Below, piece after piece: positions 1-12,301 of a DNA stretch of 64,000 nt; position 1 is the first letter of the stretch, and every line of letters begins with the position of its first letter. The DNA is from Vermamoeba vermiformis (Eukaryota > Tubulinea > Echinamoebida), in assembly GCA_045837725.1 (NCBI GenBank), contig JBEWZL010000298.1, forward strand, positions 1 through 64,000, read 5' to 3'. A program made the position numbers and the translations under genes. Under the pieces are notes generated by a model. It was not told the origin of the DNA. It worked only from the letters and a program-made list of their open reading frames with translations, and did not search any database.

Positions 1-111
1 GCACCCCAAGAGTTCAAACAAGACATTGTTTCAGGTGCAAAATGGCTGGTGACAAGCTACATGTGTTTGGGAAAGAGTATTCTTTTTTGGATAATAATTT
101 GCTTGCCCTGA
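1..111 (+). CDS. possible 3' end of an unidentified gene cut by the window edge
   Basis: Frame 1 is open from the first base and stops with TGA at 109-111. It would end in a hydrophobic tail (about ILFWIIICLP). It would be convergent with the receptor gene that ends at 223. Nothing in the roughly 36 residues is recognisable, and the stretch may equally be non-coding. The call rests only on an open frame at the edge. Confidence 0.2.
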   Translation, partial: APQEFKQDIVSGAKWLVTSYMCLGKSILFWIIICLP

Positions 112-222
112 GCCATTGGAAAAATTCAAATTTGCTTTGTTTTTTGTTTGAGTTTTTAATGTTTTATTAATTCAGTTTTTACAAATTGTTACAGAAATAT
201 TAATATCAATTGAATTTCTCAA

Positions 223-3200
223 TTAGGACTCAGAAGTCATTTCTTCACTGTTATTTGAGAGAGAATCTGATTGGCTTTCACCTTCCTCCAAGTTAACTTT
301 AGCATTGTCAATAGGTTGAGCAGGGGCCTGTGCAGTAGCTTGAGTCTTAATGCCCAATGACTTCTCTTTGTCTGTGTCAACAGGTAAGCATCAACCGTCC
401 TAGAAAATGGCCATTAATTACCTTTTATCTTGCCCTCCAAAATGTCACGTTGAGCCTCAAGAGTGGCCAACTGTTTCTTCATAGATTCAAGCTCATCTGG
501 TGCATGCCAAGTCAGAACTGTCATGTTATGATATCATATATGATGCACATGTACCTCCATTGCTCGCTGAAGAGCCACTGCTCGTGGTTCCAAACGTCAT
601 GACATTCTCACGCTTGCTGAAATCTTTCTTGCCTGTGAGCACGTAGTACACTTTAGGAATGAACAAGATGGCCACTGTAGCGATGATACCCCACAAGAAC
701 GCAACAGATCTGAGATTTCGAGAGTTGGAATCTTTGTACATCAACAGTCGAAACACTTACCTTAAAAGAAAATCCAAGTTTCTGTCGCTGATACGAATGA
801 GATAGAGAATCAACAGAATGAGACCAGCGAAACACAAGTTGTAGTTGGTGAGAAGAATGAAACGAGCTTCATTGTATTCACTTCGCACTTTACGAGAACG
901 AATTCCAATGACAGTACCTGCAATGATCAACAAACCCTGCAGAGTGGTTCAGTATTACTTATAACAATCAAAGTCAAGCCGTGACTTACGTTGTAGACGA
1001 TCAATGTGATGGCGAAAGGCAGTTCGTTCTCATTAGAACAAGTGCGATAGTTGTTGACGGGACGAGCTGGATCCGGAATGTTATTCACTGCACGAGGAGT
1101 GAAAGCAGCGGACCAAATGGTCAACACGATCTATTCAATAGAACACATTAATCAAGGAGTTTAAACAGTCAATCAAACTCACAATCTCAGCTGCCACCAT
1201 GATAGCGACAAATCTGAACACAACAATGTTGGGCAGCTTGAGCACTTTCAACTTCTTGTACGTGAAAATGCGCCAAATACGCCACGTCTTGGCCAACAAG
1301 TTTCTGCGATGCATTATTAGTGAATGAAGGCGTCCCTTGAAATTGGTTAATTACCCGTAAATCATTGAAAATCCCACGCCCATCAACCAATAGCGCAAGT
1401 TGCAGGCCGCGTCGTCCATTTCCATCGTCCAAAAGAAGACTACAAGGGATTAGCAAACGATAGTACGAGTGATAGCATAGATGACTTACTGCCGGCAAAC
1501 ATGATTACAGCGCCGAGCAGAATGAGTTCGCAAAACAAGAGCGATGAAGCAATGATTTGAGGTCGTTTGCGCCACACAAAGAACAAAATCATCAGTGCAA
1601 TGGTCGCCAAACCACAAATGCCCGAGATAACCACAATGCCCAATTCAGCGGGTGTCGAGTACCACGCGATCACTTGCACACGTTCGGTCCAGTCAGGCAT
1701 GGGATAGATCACTGCACTCGCCGACGAGGCAATCGGCGCCACGATCTGATCGACATTGTCAACATCGACTTGTACAATAGCGCCGAGCGACGTTGCAATT
1801 TGACCAAAGGGCGAGAACTGCACTTGACCGTAGAAAGTGACCAGGTTGGCTTGATTTAACTTCTCCATCAGCGCGTCCTTGTTCGTGGGCGAGTCAATAG
1901 ACTCAGCTGCAACTTGCAAGATCATCGCACCGGCATACATTTGCGCGCCTTGGTACCTGCGCAAAGTTAGGCATGCATAAAACTATTGCAGTAACGTGAC
2001 TTACGTAGGCTCTTCATCATATTCATTCACATAGTCCAAGTAGAACAGCTCAGCACTGCCCTGAGAAGCGGTCTTGGGATAGTGTTGAGCACGTGACAGC
2101 CCATTCTCGCTGTTCGTACGGTCACTCAGACGTCTGTCCCACTGCACTGGACCAGTCACGTATCTAGCGCCTATGATTAGAGTTGCTTTTCATTAGTTCT
2201 CCTTAGTGCTCACCTTCCATCTTGACCGAGAGCAGCTTGGTACTGTTTAATACTGCCCAAGCAGACCGACAGAATGATAGCGTTAGGAGCCCAGTTAATT
2301 TCCTTCGAAATATTGACGAACTGTTGGCAAGCGAGATCGTAAGTGCCACCAATAACGATATCTGTTTCACTTAGTACGAGGAAAACGTTAACAAAAACAA
2401 TTTTACCAGGATTCAGATCGCGGATCTGTTCCGTCATGTTCTTGATGGCGGCAGTGTTGTCGGTAGTATAGGTAGATACACGAGGCAATTGGAAGGTCTT
2501 GAGCACATCAATGCTGTTATCACTGCAAGCTGCCAGTGCTCCGTCAGCCATACCACTATGGTAATTTGTTAACTCAACGCCATCCGCGACGAAAATAACT
2601 CACTTAGTAAAGGCAGCATTCTCCGAAAATACTACAGCAGTCTTTGCTCCAGCGACACGCATTAAAGATATGGCCGAAGGGAAATACGTCGTGGAGCCTA
2701 CAGATTCGCAACGTAAGTCTTTCGATTATTAATTATTTTAAACTTACCGGCAACAGTTCCTACAAGGTAGTTAAATCTTCTACCTGTCGTGGCAGTGCAA
2801 GGAGCAAGCTTCTTCGAATCACAAATGAAAATGTTTTCGGATGCCGCTCCACCTGCAACGGTACAAAATTAAATTAAAGCATCCAAAATATATATATATA
2901 TGCCAAACGGGTTTACCTGCTATTGTGGGCAATCCTGCAGCCTCAGTAATTAAAGCGGCAACAGGGGTGAGATCAGAACTGTACGGAGCGAAAACCGCAT
3001 GGATTTGTCCGTATACACCATTTACAACGTTTTGTGTCTCGTTCTTGGTCTTATTATTAAATTCTGCATCGATAGTAGATCCCACGTCGATATCAACAAC
3101 TTCAACAGTATAATTTTGGCCGTTGATCAGAAATCCGCCTCGCGCGTTTGTGTTCTTTTCCCACAAGTGCATCGCGTTGACCATAGGGACTACAATGGAC

Positions 3201-3319
3201 TTGAATTTGCCGGTAACAGGTTGAATATTGGCAATTCTGAACTTCTGCTGAGCTGCAACGGCATCCAGGTACAGAGCCGCGACAAAGATCAATAAAACAA
3301 AATACTGCTTTTTGATCAT
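223..3319 (-). CDS. class C (GABA-B-like) G-protein-coupled receptor
   Basis: This is a plasma-membrane receptor of the family that includes GABA-B and the Dictyostelium Grl receptors. The start at 3319 gives a clean signal peptide (MIKKQYFVLLIFVAALYLDA). Exons then encode a periplasmic-binding-protein-type ectodomain (about residues 25-390), with stretches such as AVFAPYSSDLTPVAALI and DIVIGGTYDLACQQF. A seven-helix region begins near WYSTPAELGIVVISG and ends near FLWGIIATVAILFIPKVYYVLTG. The C-terminal tail is acidic with a short coiled coil (ELESMKKQLATLEAQRDILE), reminiscent of the GABA-B dimerising tail. About 14 short introns join in phase, for example 2597-2603 (donor) and 2911-2916 (donor). 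The stop is TAA at 223-225. The ligand cannot be inferred; GABA, glutamate or a peptide are all possible. Confidence 0.85.
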
Positions 3320-3535
3320 TTGGGCCACGCAAACGAATATTTGTATGTTGCTATTCGTTCTTTACAGATCAAATAATGAGCAACATAATTTTTTGTACCG
3401 GTTATGTGGCGCCCGAGTTAAAGAGAGACTTCGCCAAATTTGGAAATCGAACATGTTGTGAGACTCCGAAGGTGACTCTCGTTCCTGTTACTGTCATTGC
3501 TCTGAGCCAATCGAATCCAAGCCATTTCTTTGCCT

Positions 3536-5154
3536 TTATAAGTCGATTTTTTTGCCTTGCTCCAGATCGTCCTCCACAAACAAGACTTGGTCGCTCGAAA
3601 TAGCTGTTTGCTCTGTTCCTCTTAGCTTAGTCCACGCGCGACCGGCAACTACGCGTGTATATCTCCAACGAGCTTTGAGTGCTTTGTGCATACTTGAAGG
3701 AGCGTTGAAGGATCGCATCCGCGCAAGTGTTTTGGCTTCGATGAACTCTTTGGCCAGGGCACCCATGATACCACGCATGCCAAATGAGGCCCACTGGAAC
3801 TGACCTGACCATGGTCCTAATGCTACAGCCACGCGAGAAGCAGGCTGGCCCATGCTCGACAACGGCAGTCCGTGTTCTAGCGCTGAAATATTCTCAGCGA
3901 CAACAGCGCCCTGATGTTCAGCGTGTTGCGCCATCTTAGGCCAATCAACTGCTGCAACATCGCCGCATGCAAAGACATGAGAAAGGGTAGTGTCGTCAGT
4001 CACCTGAGTGGTCGCAGTAGACACGACTTGCAAGTACTGATTCACCGTAACATAACCGCGCTCGTTGATCACGTGCTTGAAGTGCTCGTTCATGAACGAA
4101 GTGTTCGGCTTAGAGCCCGCACAGAAGAAGGATACATCAGCCTCGATGATTGCACCAGTGCTTGTGATGAATGAATAGGCGTGGTCACTGGTGTTCGGCA
4201 CACGTTTGACAATCTTTTGACCGAGCATGACACGCACATTGCGAGACTCGAGCCATTGTTGTGCATGCTGGCCCATGTGCACGGGCAATTCGGGCATTAG
4301 TCGGTCAGTGGATTGTACGAGCGTCACTTGCAACGAACCGAACTGCGCGTCCACTGCAATCTCAGCAGCGAGTTCAGTGCCCGTGAGTCCACCGCCAATA
4401 ACGAGCACGTGACGGGCTCTGCCTGATTCCTCTTTTTGAGACCTGACAGAACTGCATTAGACTTGGAGTGCAATGCCAGAACTGACGTACATTACGACTT
4501 GAATGGTTCGATGAGCCGCACGCATAGCTTCACTTGTTTGACAGCAAATTAGCGGTGTAGTGCCATCGAGTTCCAGTTCAGGTGGTATGCGATAACTAGA
4601 GCCGGATGCGACGACGAGATAGTCGAACGGGATCTGCTGCGTAGTAGTCAAGCTGACATGATAAGGAGTCGCATGGTCCACACGTCCGACGACTACATTG
4701 ACGTGCGGCAAGTAGCTTTTGTGCAGTCTGTTGATCTCTTGCATTTTGTGGGGCTGAACCAACACGCGCAACACGCTCGGTGTAAATTCAAAGTGCGCTT
4801 TGTCGTCGATCAGCGTCACGTGACATTCGCGGGCTAGCAGGTGTGCTGCATAACTGCCTGAAAATCCTCCACCGATAATGACTACTCGTGCACGTGATAG
4901 CTTTGGCTCCTTAGTAAACGGATGAGTCGGAATTATTTTCGAAATAATAGTAAAAATCAGTTACTATTTAATATTTCAATAAATATTTGTTATCATACCT
5001 CTGCTCCACGCCACCACTTTACAATATTTGTTGTAGCTGGTAAACGCAATCTTGGATCGAAATATAGAACTTTGTAGAGATAGAACAATACAATCAATCC
5101 TGTATGACAGATCCAAAAAAATGCGGAGTAAAATTTGTTGATTAAATAGTTCAT
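3536..5154 (-). CDS. membrane-anchored FAD/NAD(P)H oxidoreductase, NDH2/AIFM2-like
   Basis: This is a pyridine-nucleotide-disulfide oxidoreductase of the alternative NADH dehydrogenase / AIFM2 (FSP1) group, likely passing electrons from NAD(P)H to a quinone. Exon 1 gives an N-terminal hydrophobic segment (AFFWICHTGLIVLFYLYKVLYF), probably a membrane anchor. Exon 2 starts with the FAD Rossmann motif VVIIGGGFSGSYAA, and exon 3 with the NAD(P)H motif HVLVIGGGLTGTELAAEI. The second FAD motif is near THVFACGDVAAVDW (read as SHVFACGDVAAVDW). Introns at about 4906-5003 and 4443-4483 join in phase. The first ATG in the open frame is at 5154. The length of about 490 residues exceeds animal AIFM2 (about 370). 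Localisation to mitochondria or lipid droplets cannot be decided from sequence alone. Confidence 0.8.
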
Positions 5155-5373
5155 TCGTAATACAGTCCACCAATCCAATCCGTGTCAGATCGACGTCATC
5201 CAAACCAAAATATTCGTATTGATCCTAATCCTTTTGTGGTAGCTATTACATATTATTGTATTAATGAGCGTTGTTGTCTGGGAGAAACTTTTTTTTCACC
5301 GCGCCAAAAGTTTCGGAAGTGTCTTTCTCTTTATTTGTTTTTGGATCTAGAAACTAACAGCACGTGCTGCAAA

Positions 5374-7764
5374 ATGAGATCTGTATTATTAATAAGCGTG
5401 GTGCTTGCAATCTGCTTCTCTATCGTGAGCTGCGTGCCCGCGAACGGCGTTTATGTGTCATTAAGAAGTGATATTATGAAAGAAATTGGCGAAGGTAATC
5501 ATGATATTAATTATCGGAATATTTTATAAATAATAACACGATAAATATTGGTTAAGCAAACCCGATCGTTTCTGAAACAATTCGTTGTTTTAACAGATAT
5601 TTATCCTTAAAATCAGTTTAATTACTAAAGATTACGCGATATTACGAATTTATATTAACGCGACGATCGATTAAGTTAACTCTAATAATTTGCCGCAGAC
5701 TTGTCACTAGAAATTGCTGATGTCGCCAACACCTACACCGCCACACCTGCTGTTAGTGGCGAGACTAGTGAAGTGAAATATACATTAAGCAACTTTTTAT
5801 ACGATATTGATTTGGAGGACTTTTATTACAACAACGGAGCCCCAACGAACACTTTTGGTTGGGCATCTTTTGACTTCATCTTTCAGGTACGTCTAATGTT
5901 ATAGCTTGTTATTACGACGCGTGTTTAAATAACAAACTCTAATGAAGTTCAATTACCACGTTTGCGCTCGCATTTGGCCGAATCCGTGCGAGGACGGCTG
6001 GGTCATAGTCTACACAACTGACAATCAAGTCAACCTGCAATTGAGTATGTATATTTATGCCATTGATCTTAACAATGTATCTTATTTATTCTATTAGCTG
6101 CCAATGTCTTGCTCAACCAACCTCGAGTCAACATCCAAGTTACTGCTGCCAACTTGCTGTTCCAACAGGGCGATATCGACATTTACGTGCAATGCACATC
6201 TACTTTGTGCATTATTCCAGTACGCGAAATTATAATTTGATTGTCCACGCTAACTGTTTCAGGTCGGCGACATTTCAAATGCCATTGCGCAACAATTCGT
6301 CCCTACATTCCAATCTGGTATCGTGACCATTGCCAATACCGCTTTGAACAACAAGGTCAACACGTATCCTACTACTATTGCCCTTCCTGAGTACGGATTG
6401 AGCTTGAACCTGGCTGGTGGATTTGAATTCTTGCCTGCTCAAGCTGACGCCAACCTCGTGATGTATGGTGAAGGTAAACCGACATATCCTCGTAATCGCA
6501 TCTCTAATGACTTAAGGTGTCTTTGAAAACGGCATCAAGAATCCCCCAAGCAATCCTCTGGTCGCTCCTCCAGATTCAGTTTTTACCAATCCGAGTCCCT
6601 TGCAAATCGTCGTTACGCAAGATCTGGTCGACGACTTGTTATTTGCTATTGCCACTGGTAAGTAGTTCGCCTGATTAGTCCATACCAAATCTAACCAATG
6701 ACGTCTAGATCCTCAGTACGTGGACATGATTACCAACCAAAACTTGCCTGCGGACAGGTAACTACGACATTAGCACATGCAATACGTACTCACAACATTC
6801 ACATAGTCCCGTGGTGTTGAACACGAACAGTTTCTTCTGGCAGTCCGTGGCACCAGGCCTCTCGCAGTACCCCAACACGAATATGAGTGTAGCGCTCAAA
6901 TTGGCCTCAAAGTCTGCTGTGTTGATCGAAGGTGGAGGTACGAGCACGTTAAATATTATAATTAGTTGCTAATAACGTCTAGGTCCTATTTTCGGTCAGT
7001 TGGCAATTTATGCTACGTTCAACCTGCTCAGCGGATCGACTGCTAAGCCGGCCTTCACCTTGGAGATTGATGTGTATCCTAATGTGTTGCTCTCTGTTAA
7101 GATGGTATGGCTAATTAGTTCATTAATCGTTGCTTATTCTAATTGCTGAAACAGATCGGTGCCAACACGTTGTTCGTCAACACCACTATTTCTACCTGGG
7201 GCTCACCTAACATTACTGTATTGAGCACTAGTGTCGGTGCGTATATTCAACAACTATAAGACCTCATAACACAAGTACTAAACATACGCTCAGGTTCCGT
7301 GAGCACGTTCGCCTTCACCTTTGCAATGAGTGGAATCCTCGCCCTGATCCCTTCACCGACCTTCAACTTGCCTATTCCTCCAGGTATGCATGGTCAATAT
7401 GATTTGAATACCCGATATTAATTATACGACTATGGTACAGAATTCGCGATGTCAGATCCGACTCTCCAATACGGCGTTGGTTACCTCGTTCTTGGTGCCA
7501 ATGCGCAGTATTTGACGCCTATTAATAGTATTACGTGCCCTGATGGCATTAAGAAGTGTCCTCTTCAAAACACCTGCTGCAAGTGGGGATGTAAGCAGCG
7601 GATCTCATCCGTAGTTTATGATAATTAATTATTATTTTGTAGCTTCGTACGGCTGCTGTACCTTACCGAATGCTAATTGTTGCGACTCCGGCTGCTGTGG
7701 TCAATTCTACCAATGCGTTAATGGAGGTTGTGCGCCAACTTCAGAAGTCAATTTGGGGATCTAA
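5374..7764 (+). CDS. secreted BPI/LBP-like lipid-binding protein with C-terminal granulin-like domain
   Basis: A signal peptide (MRSVLLISVVLAICFSIVSC) is followed by about 430 residues of the BPI/LBP/CETP type. These alternate hydrophobic and polar strands, for example a Tyr/Pro-rich lipid-binding stretch and a second-barrel segment VFTNPSPLQIVVTQDLVDDL. The protein ends with a cysteine cluster, CPDGIKKCPLQNTCCKWG followed by YGCCTLPNANCC. This spacing is that of granulin/epithelin modules (CPDG..TCP...TCC....WGCCP..NA.CC). About ten short introns join in phase, and the stop is TAA at 7762-7764. Animal BPI proteins bind bacterial lipopolysaccharide, so a role against bacterial prey is a reasonable inference. 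The fusion of the two modules is the unusual part. Confidence 0.8.
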
Positions 7765-7952
7765 GCCCCAACGCAATGAATATAAACTGGGGCCAATTTA
7801 TTTAACCATATCACCGCGCGTTGATTTTTGAGACTTTTGGGTCCGACAAAAAGAGAAAAAGGCAAGATTTGGGGCTGCATCGGCAAGTACAAAAGCAATT
7901 GCTTTGATTCTATTTAAATTGATCAGTTACGCAACGAAACAACTACCTCAAT

Positions 7953-9757
7953 ATGTTATCCGCCATTTTAGCTCTAGCAGGGTCATCGCTGATTGTTTTG
8001 CTTGTCTTCAAGAGGCTCGCATCCATCAGATCTTCCAAGTCCTCTCTTGAAACAGTCAGCACTTTTTCAATCATCAAAAACAAAGGCCAACTGCGCACAT
8101 ATCTTAATAACAGAATTCTTAATAGCAAGACGAGGTTTGTTCAACTGAATATGCCTGGTTCACCAACAATTGTCATTAAAGATCCAGAAGACGCGAAGGT
8201 AAGCAATCAGAGTCACCAAAAAAACATATTCTGACGACGATTAGGTTATTCTATCTCAACCAGAACAATTTGTTAAGGCCGCTCCTCCTTTCACCAAGAT
8301 CTTGACGGATTTGTTAACTCCCTCGATTGTAGCTAGCAATGGCCAAGAATGGAGGTAAAATTTCAAGTACCCTACCCTTTACAATAGCTTACATAATATA
8401 GACGATTCCGTGAGGTCTTAAGTCACCCTTTCCATTTCGACCAAGTCAAGGAATGGGTCAACGATTTCGACCAGCTAGGCGACCAGTTACTTGATATTTG
8501 GGCTGAAAATCACTCCAATCAACCTCTCGAAGTAGTATCATGGCTCGCCCGCTTCACTGTTGATGTTCTTGGCCGCACTGTGTTCAGCACGAACTTCCAT
8601 GCCATGCAAGGCAAGACAGATAAAATCTCGCAGTATCTCGGTGAGATTGTACGACGTGTTGCCAACCCCACCGAGCTCATTGCTGGCGCCGTAAGTTTAA
8701 ACGACAACGCAATTCAAATGGGCGTTCTATAACCTCGAAACAGATCGAGCGAGTGACTGGCTACAACGTCGCTTTTGAAACCACGAGACAGTGCAATGAA
8801 ATAAGAGACATCTTTCAAGCGATGATTGATGAGCGAAGACGCATCTTGAAAGAAGCTGGTCCGAATCACGTGCCAAGCATCATTGATGTTATGATTCAAA
8901 GTAACGCCAATCTCAACGCAAACGAGGTACGCTGCGCGATATGTTAATTTGCACGATCTAATGGTCATCAATAGCTTATCACCAACGTATTGGTCATCTT
9001 CATTGCTGGGTATGACACCACAGCAACAGCGTTGAGCTTTTTGATGTACTACTTGGGCCAACATCCAGACATTCAACAGCGAGCCCGTGAAGAGATCAAC
9101 ACAGTGCTGAAAGGCAAGAAGATAGCTTCGAGCGATCTACGCTCGGTATGTACCGCTTTTGATTGTCTGATTTGCTACCTACTGACCCTTGCTCTGCAGT
9201 TACCTTATTTGACAGCCGTCATCAAAGAAGGCATGAGAATTCAACCGCCTGTTGGCCTCATCCCTGCTCGTGCAGCGGAAACTGATGTTGAATACGGAGG
9301 CGTTACATTTACTAAAGGCGTAAGCGACAACATGCTCAGTCACTGGGATCGCGTACTGACGCCGTGTGCAGACACAGGTTTGGCTAAGTACCTATGGCCT
9401 CCATCACAATCCAGAGTTGTGGCCTAGCCCCGAACGCTTCGACCCCGACAGATTCTACGTCAAGAACGAAGAAAATTCGAGACGACACCCCTTTGCTTAC
9501 ATGCCGTTCAGCATGAAGTCACGTGCTTGGTGAGCAGATTTTTTCTTAAATTTCCATTCTATAGCTAATGATGAATATGAAGTTTGGGCAATCAGTTCTC
9601 GTTAGTTGAGCAAACCGTATTTATGTGCTCGTTGTTGTCTCGCTTCCAGTGGACCTCGTCAGAACTCGAAGAAACAGCAGATCCCGTAGTCTCGAAACCG
9701 AATCGAGTCGTAGTGCAGTTAAAACCTATTGTAAATCCATCGCCATCATCCTTGTAA
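7953..9757 (+). CDS. cytochrome P450
   Basis: This is a membrane-anchored monooxygenase. The start at 7953 gives an N-terminal anchor ([15 protein letters not shown]). The oxygen-binding helix motif reads [12 protein letters not shown], the ExxR motif is KEGMR, and the PERF region is [11 protein letters not shown]. The heme loop is PFSMKSRAC followed by LGNQF after an intron, so the heme-ligand cysteine codon is split TG|T across the intron at about 9530-9582. The fourth residue of the usual FxxGxRxCxG signature is Lys instead of Gly. The last exon runs to TAA at 9755-9757, which overlaps an AATAAA signal. The predicted length of about 495 residues is normal for a P450. The substrate is unknown. 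Confidence 0.88.
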
Positions 9758-9832
9758 ATAAAACAATCGAAATCCTTCCAAAATTAAAGAAATTCTGCGT
9801 CTGCTTTATTTAGCCTTGATCAATCAACAACG

Positions 9833-10770
9833 ATGGCAACAAAGTGGCAGGAAGGAGACAGATTAAAATTTATTACAACATTCGGTGAAGAGATCATTGG
9901 AAAAGTATTCGTTCACGAGCCCGAGACAAACACTTTAGTGATTCGTATCCTGACTTGCAACCACCTTTTATAGCCCATTAATATTTTATAAATTAATGAT
10001 AAAGTATGCTACGACTACAGCTATTTTTATATGCTTAGTTGATTTATTTAAATATTTCAAAAAAATTTATTAATTATTGTAAAGCCGTCCACGCGTTAAA
10101 ACCTGCTTATTCCTTAACCATTTACCTTCTTATTAAACAGAGGAAGCTTCATTTAAAAGCAAAAGGAATTTCAGAGTTATTAATGCACAATACATTGATC
10201 GGACCGCACCGGCCCCAGAAGAGCAAAACGAGCTTCACAGGCGAGAGGAAGATTTAATTAAAGTTGGACAGTTGAATTTGAAGCTATTAAGACAGTAAGT
10301 CAATATACACAAACGCCCCAAGTAGATTCTGAACGACTTTTTATCGTCTTCTAGACGAGAGGACGAAGCACTCGCAAAAGCCCAACAAAGTGTTAATAAG
10401 CTCGGCCAAGGTGTTAGTGCCCTTGCGCAAATTGTTTTTAATGAATTAGACAAAATGTAAGTAGTTTTCTGGTCCAAATCACATCTGTCACTCGACTCAC
10501 AGTACGCAGTTTACCGTGCCGATGGGAAGGCCAATCAATAGTAGTTATGAACGCAGTTCGTGTGGAGTCCCCGTACACGCTCGATGCATGCGTTGCAGTG
10601 ACCTCTACAGGCCAACGATCACTAGCTCAAGTTCAGAAAGTGGTACGTGCTGGTGGCTAGATCTGGGCACTTGTGCACCAGTGGTTTACTAATTTTTACT
10701 CACGCAATATTCATAGGTTGAAGGCGCACGAAAGAAGATCGAAAAACAAAACCCCGAACTGTTAAAATAG
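9833..10770 (+). CDS. LSM12: LSM12 homologue
   Basis: This is a small RNA- and signalling-associated protein with an N-terminal Lsm fold and a C-terminal anticodon-binding-like (AD) domain. Five exons join in phase: 9833 to about 9939, about 10141-10292, 10355-10456, 10510-10642 and 10717-10770. The Lsm part is WQEGDRLKFITTFGEEIIGKV. The AD part has the conserved LPCRWEGQSIVVMNAVRV and ends in an alpha helix. The length of about 165 residues is slightly shorter than human LSM12 (195). The protein has no membrane or signal segment. Confidence 0.8.
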
Positions 10771-11179
10771 CCAATGTAATTAAAAGTACCCTTTCAAATT
10801 GTAACTATTGCAGAGCCATCCGCATCATGCAGAGAAGTGGAGTGATAACGCTTTCGTAATAACTTGATATCAATAACACCTCGGTGGTGCCTCAGTTCAT
10901 CTTACTTTGGTTCAGGTACGTAGATGCGGATCATTCGTTACTTTCGATTTTCTTCCAAAACCACCCTGCCCACAGTATTGCTGATCACTGCATGAATGGT
11001 ACGTCAATGCATTAAATGATCGAAACAAAATAACCTTCCGCGGCAGAGCAATCGAGTTTCACGGCCAATGGTGTACTTCAGAACATTGTGACGGGCGTCA
11101 AATCAAAATGATTGACAGGAGAGCCATAAAAATCGTCAATGTTCGTGTCTCATTTCAAATCCTTTCTTCCACGACAACC
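10771..11179 (+). other. 409-bp gap with possible small spliced ORF
   Basis: Between LSM12 and the next gene, two stretches join in phase through an intron-like GT...AG segment at about 11000-11045. They read WFRYVDADHSLLSIFFQNH, then after the join SSFTANGVLQNIVTGVKSK, with a stop at 11109-11111. I could not find a convincing start, because in-frame stops lie just upstream near 10857. It may be the 3' part of a small gene, an alternative 3' end of LSM12, or chance. The protein is not recognised. Confidence 0.25.
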
Positions 11180-11992
11180 ATGAGAACCGTCTTGCTCGTA
11201 TTGTTTGCTTGCGTCGCCTTGTCGACTGCTCAATTTTGCGTTAACACTCCGGGCAGCTGCCTTCGCTTGCGAGGTAATCCCAGCTTGAACGGTGCTGTTA
11301 TTACTTGCGCCCCTCACGGTGCTCGTCTTACCTCCGACAACCAACAACGCGTTGCTGATGGCATGAACTGGCGTCGTGTCAAGTAAGAAACTAGAAGATT
11401 CGATCATAGGAAATTTTGACATTTCAATTTAATTGAGCTTGTTTACCGTTAAAAACGGTCTCAAAAATTATTGTAGATTCATCATAACATTAATTGCGCT
11501 TCGTTATATTAATCGAATTAATTTAGCCACAACGGCAACTGGGGATGGGCTGCTGCTCAATTCCTTCAAAACTGCGGTGCCTCTCCTCCTCCCCCTGCCG
11601 GTGGCGGTGGTGCTATTGGTGACTTGAACCGCTTCCCCACTTCCTACTCTACCAGCGGCTTCACCTTCACTGGTCGTCGTGCTCAAGTCCTCCACTTTTT
11701 GCGCGAGAGATTTGGTGCCAGCGCTACCACTTACAGCAGCCACTCCAACGGTCCTCTTGGCTCTGCTGATCTCTGGACTCAAGGTGCTCGTTGGGCTGTT
11801 GACAACAGAAACATGCCTCAAATGAACGCCATGGCTGACTTCATTGCTGCCAATCTGCGCGCTCTTAGCACTACTTACGTTATCTGGAGACAACGTATCT
11901 TCCACGTCAACAACCCTCAATGGAGACAGATGGAGAACAGAGGTTCAATCACCCAGAACCACTTCGACCACGTTCACATTACCTTCGCTTAA
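11180..11992 (+). CDS. secreted SH3b plus ARB-07466-like domain protein
   Basis: A signal peptide (MRTVLLVLFACVALSTAQ) is followed by a bacterial-type SH3 module (about residues 20-80, with SCLRLRGNPSLNGAVITC and NWGWAAAQFL). A Pro/Gly linker follows, then a domain resembling the C-terminal part of the fungal ARB-07466 family. It ends in NHFDHVHITFA, whose DHVH is like the metal-binding end of D,D-peptidase-type folds. Two exons (11180-11382, 11527-11992) join in phase, giving about 222 residues. Codon use is strongly biased, suggesting high expression. A peptidoglycan- or prey-directed role is inference from the SH3b module and secretion. Confidence 0.7.
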
Positions 11993-12301
11993 ACCTCCCT
12001 GTTATATGGTTTGAGTTTTTGTTAATCTACAGTGTGTACCTATGGCCCTTCCTCCTTAATATATAAAGCATGGTGCATTGTCATGCGAAACGAGTTCTTC
12101 ACTTCACTTTACGTAATCCCTTTTGGTCTGTTTGTCTATTGACACAAGCGTGTCTGACTCAGTTACTCAATTAGTATCCTGTTTGTGTCGTGTATTCGCC
12201 ACTCGGAAGCACATCCTTCGTGTTCTGGTCTATTTCTCCAAATAGCCACCAATAAAAAGATTTCGAACACGGCGGTGATTAATTTTTTTGCGCGCGTCAG
12301 A
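11993..12301. other. 309-bp intergenic region, nothing specific seen
   Basis: This lies between two same-strand genes and is AT- and T-rich. It must hold the 3' UTR of the secreted protein and the promoter of the LRR gene. No ORF, repeat or RNA gene is recognisable. Confidence 0.5.
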
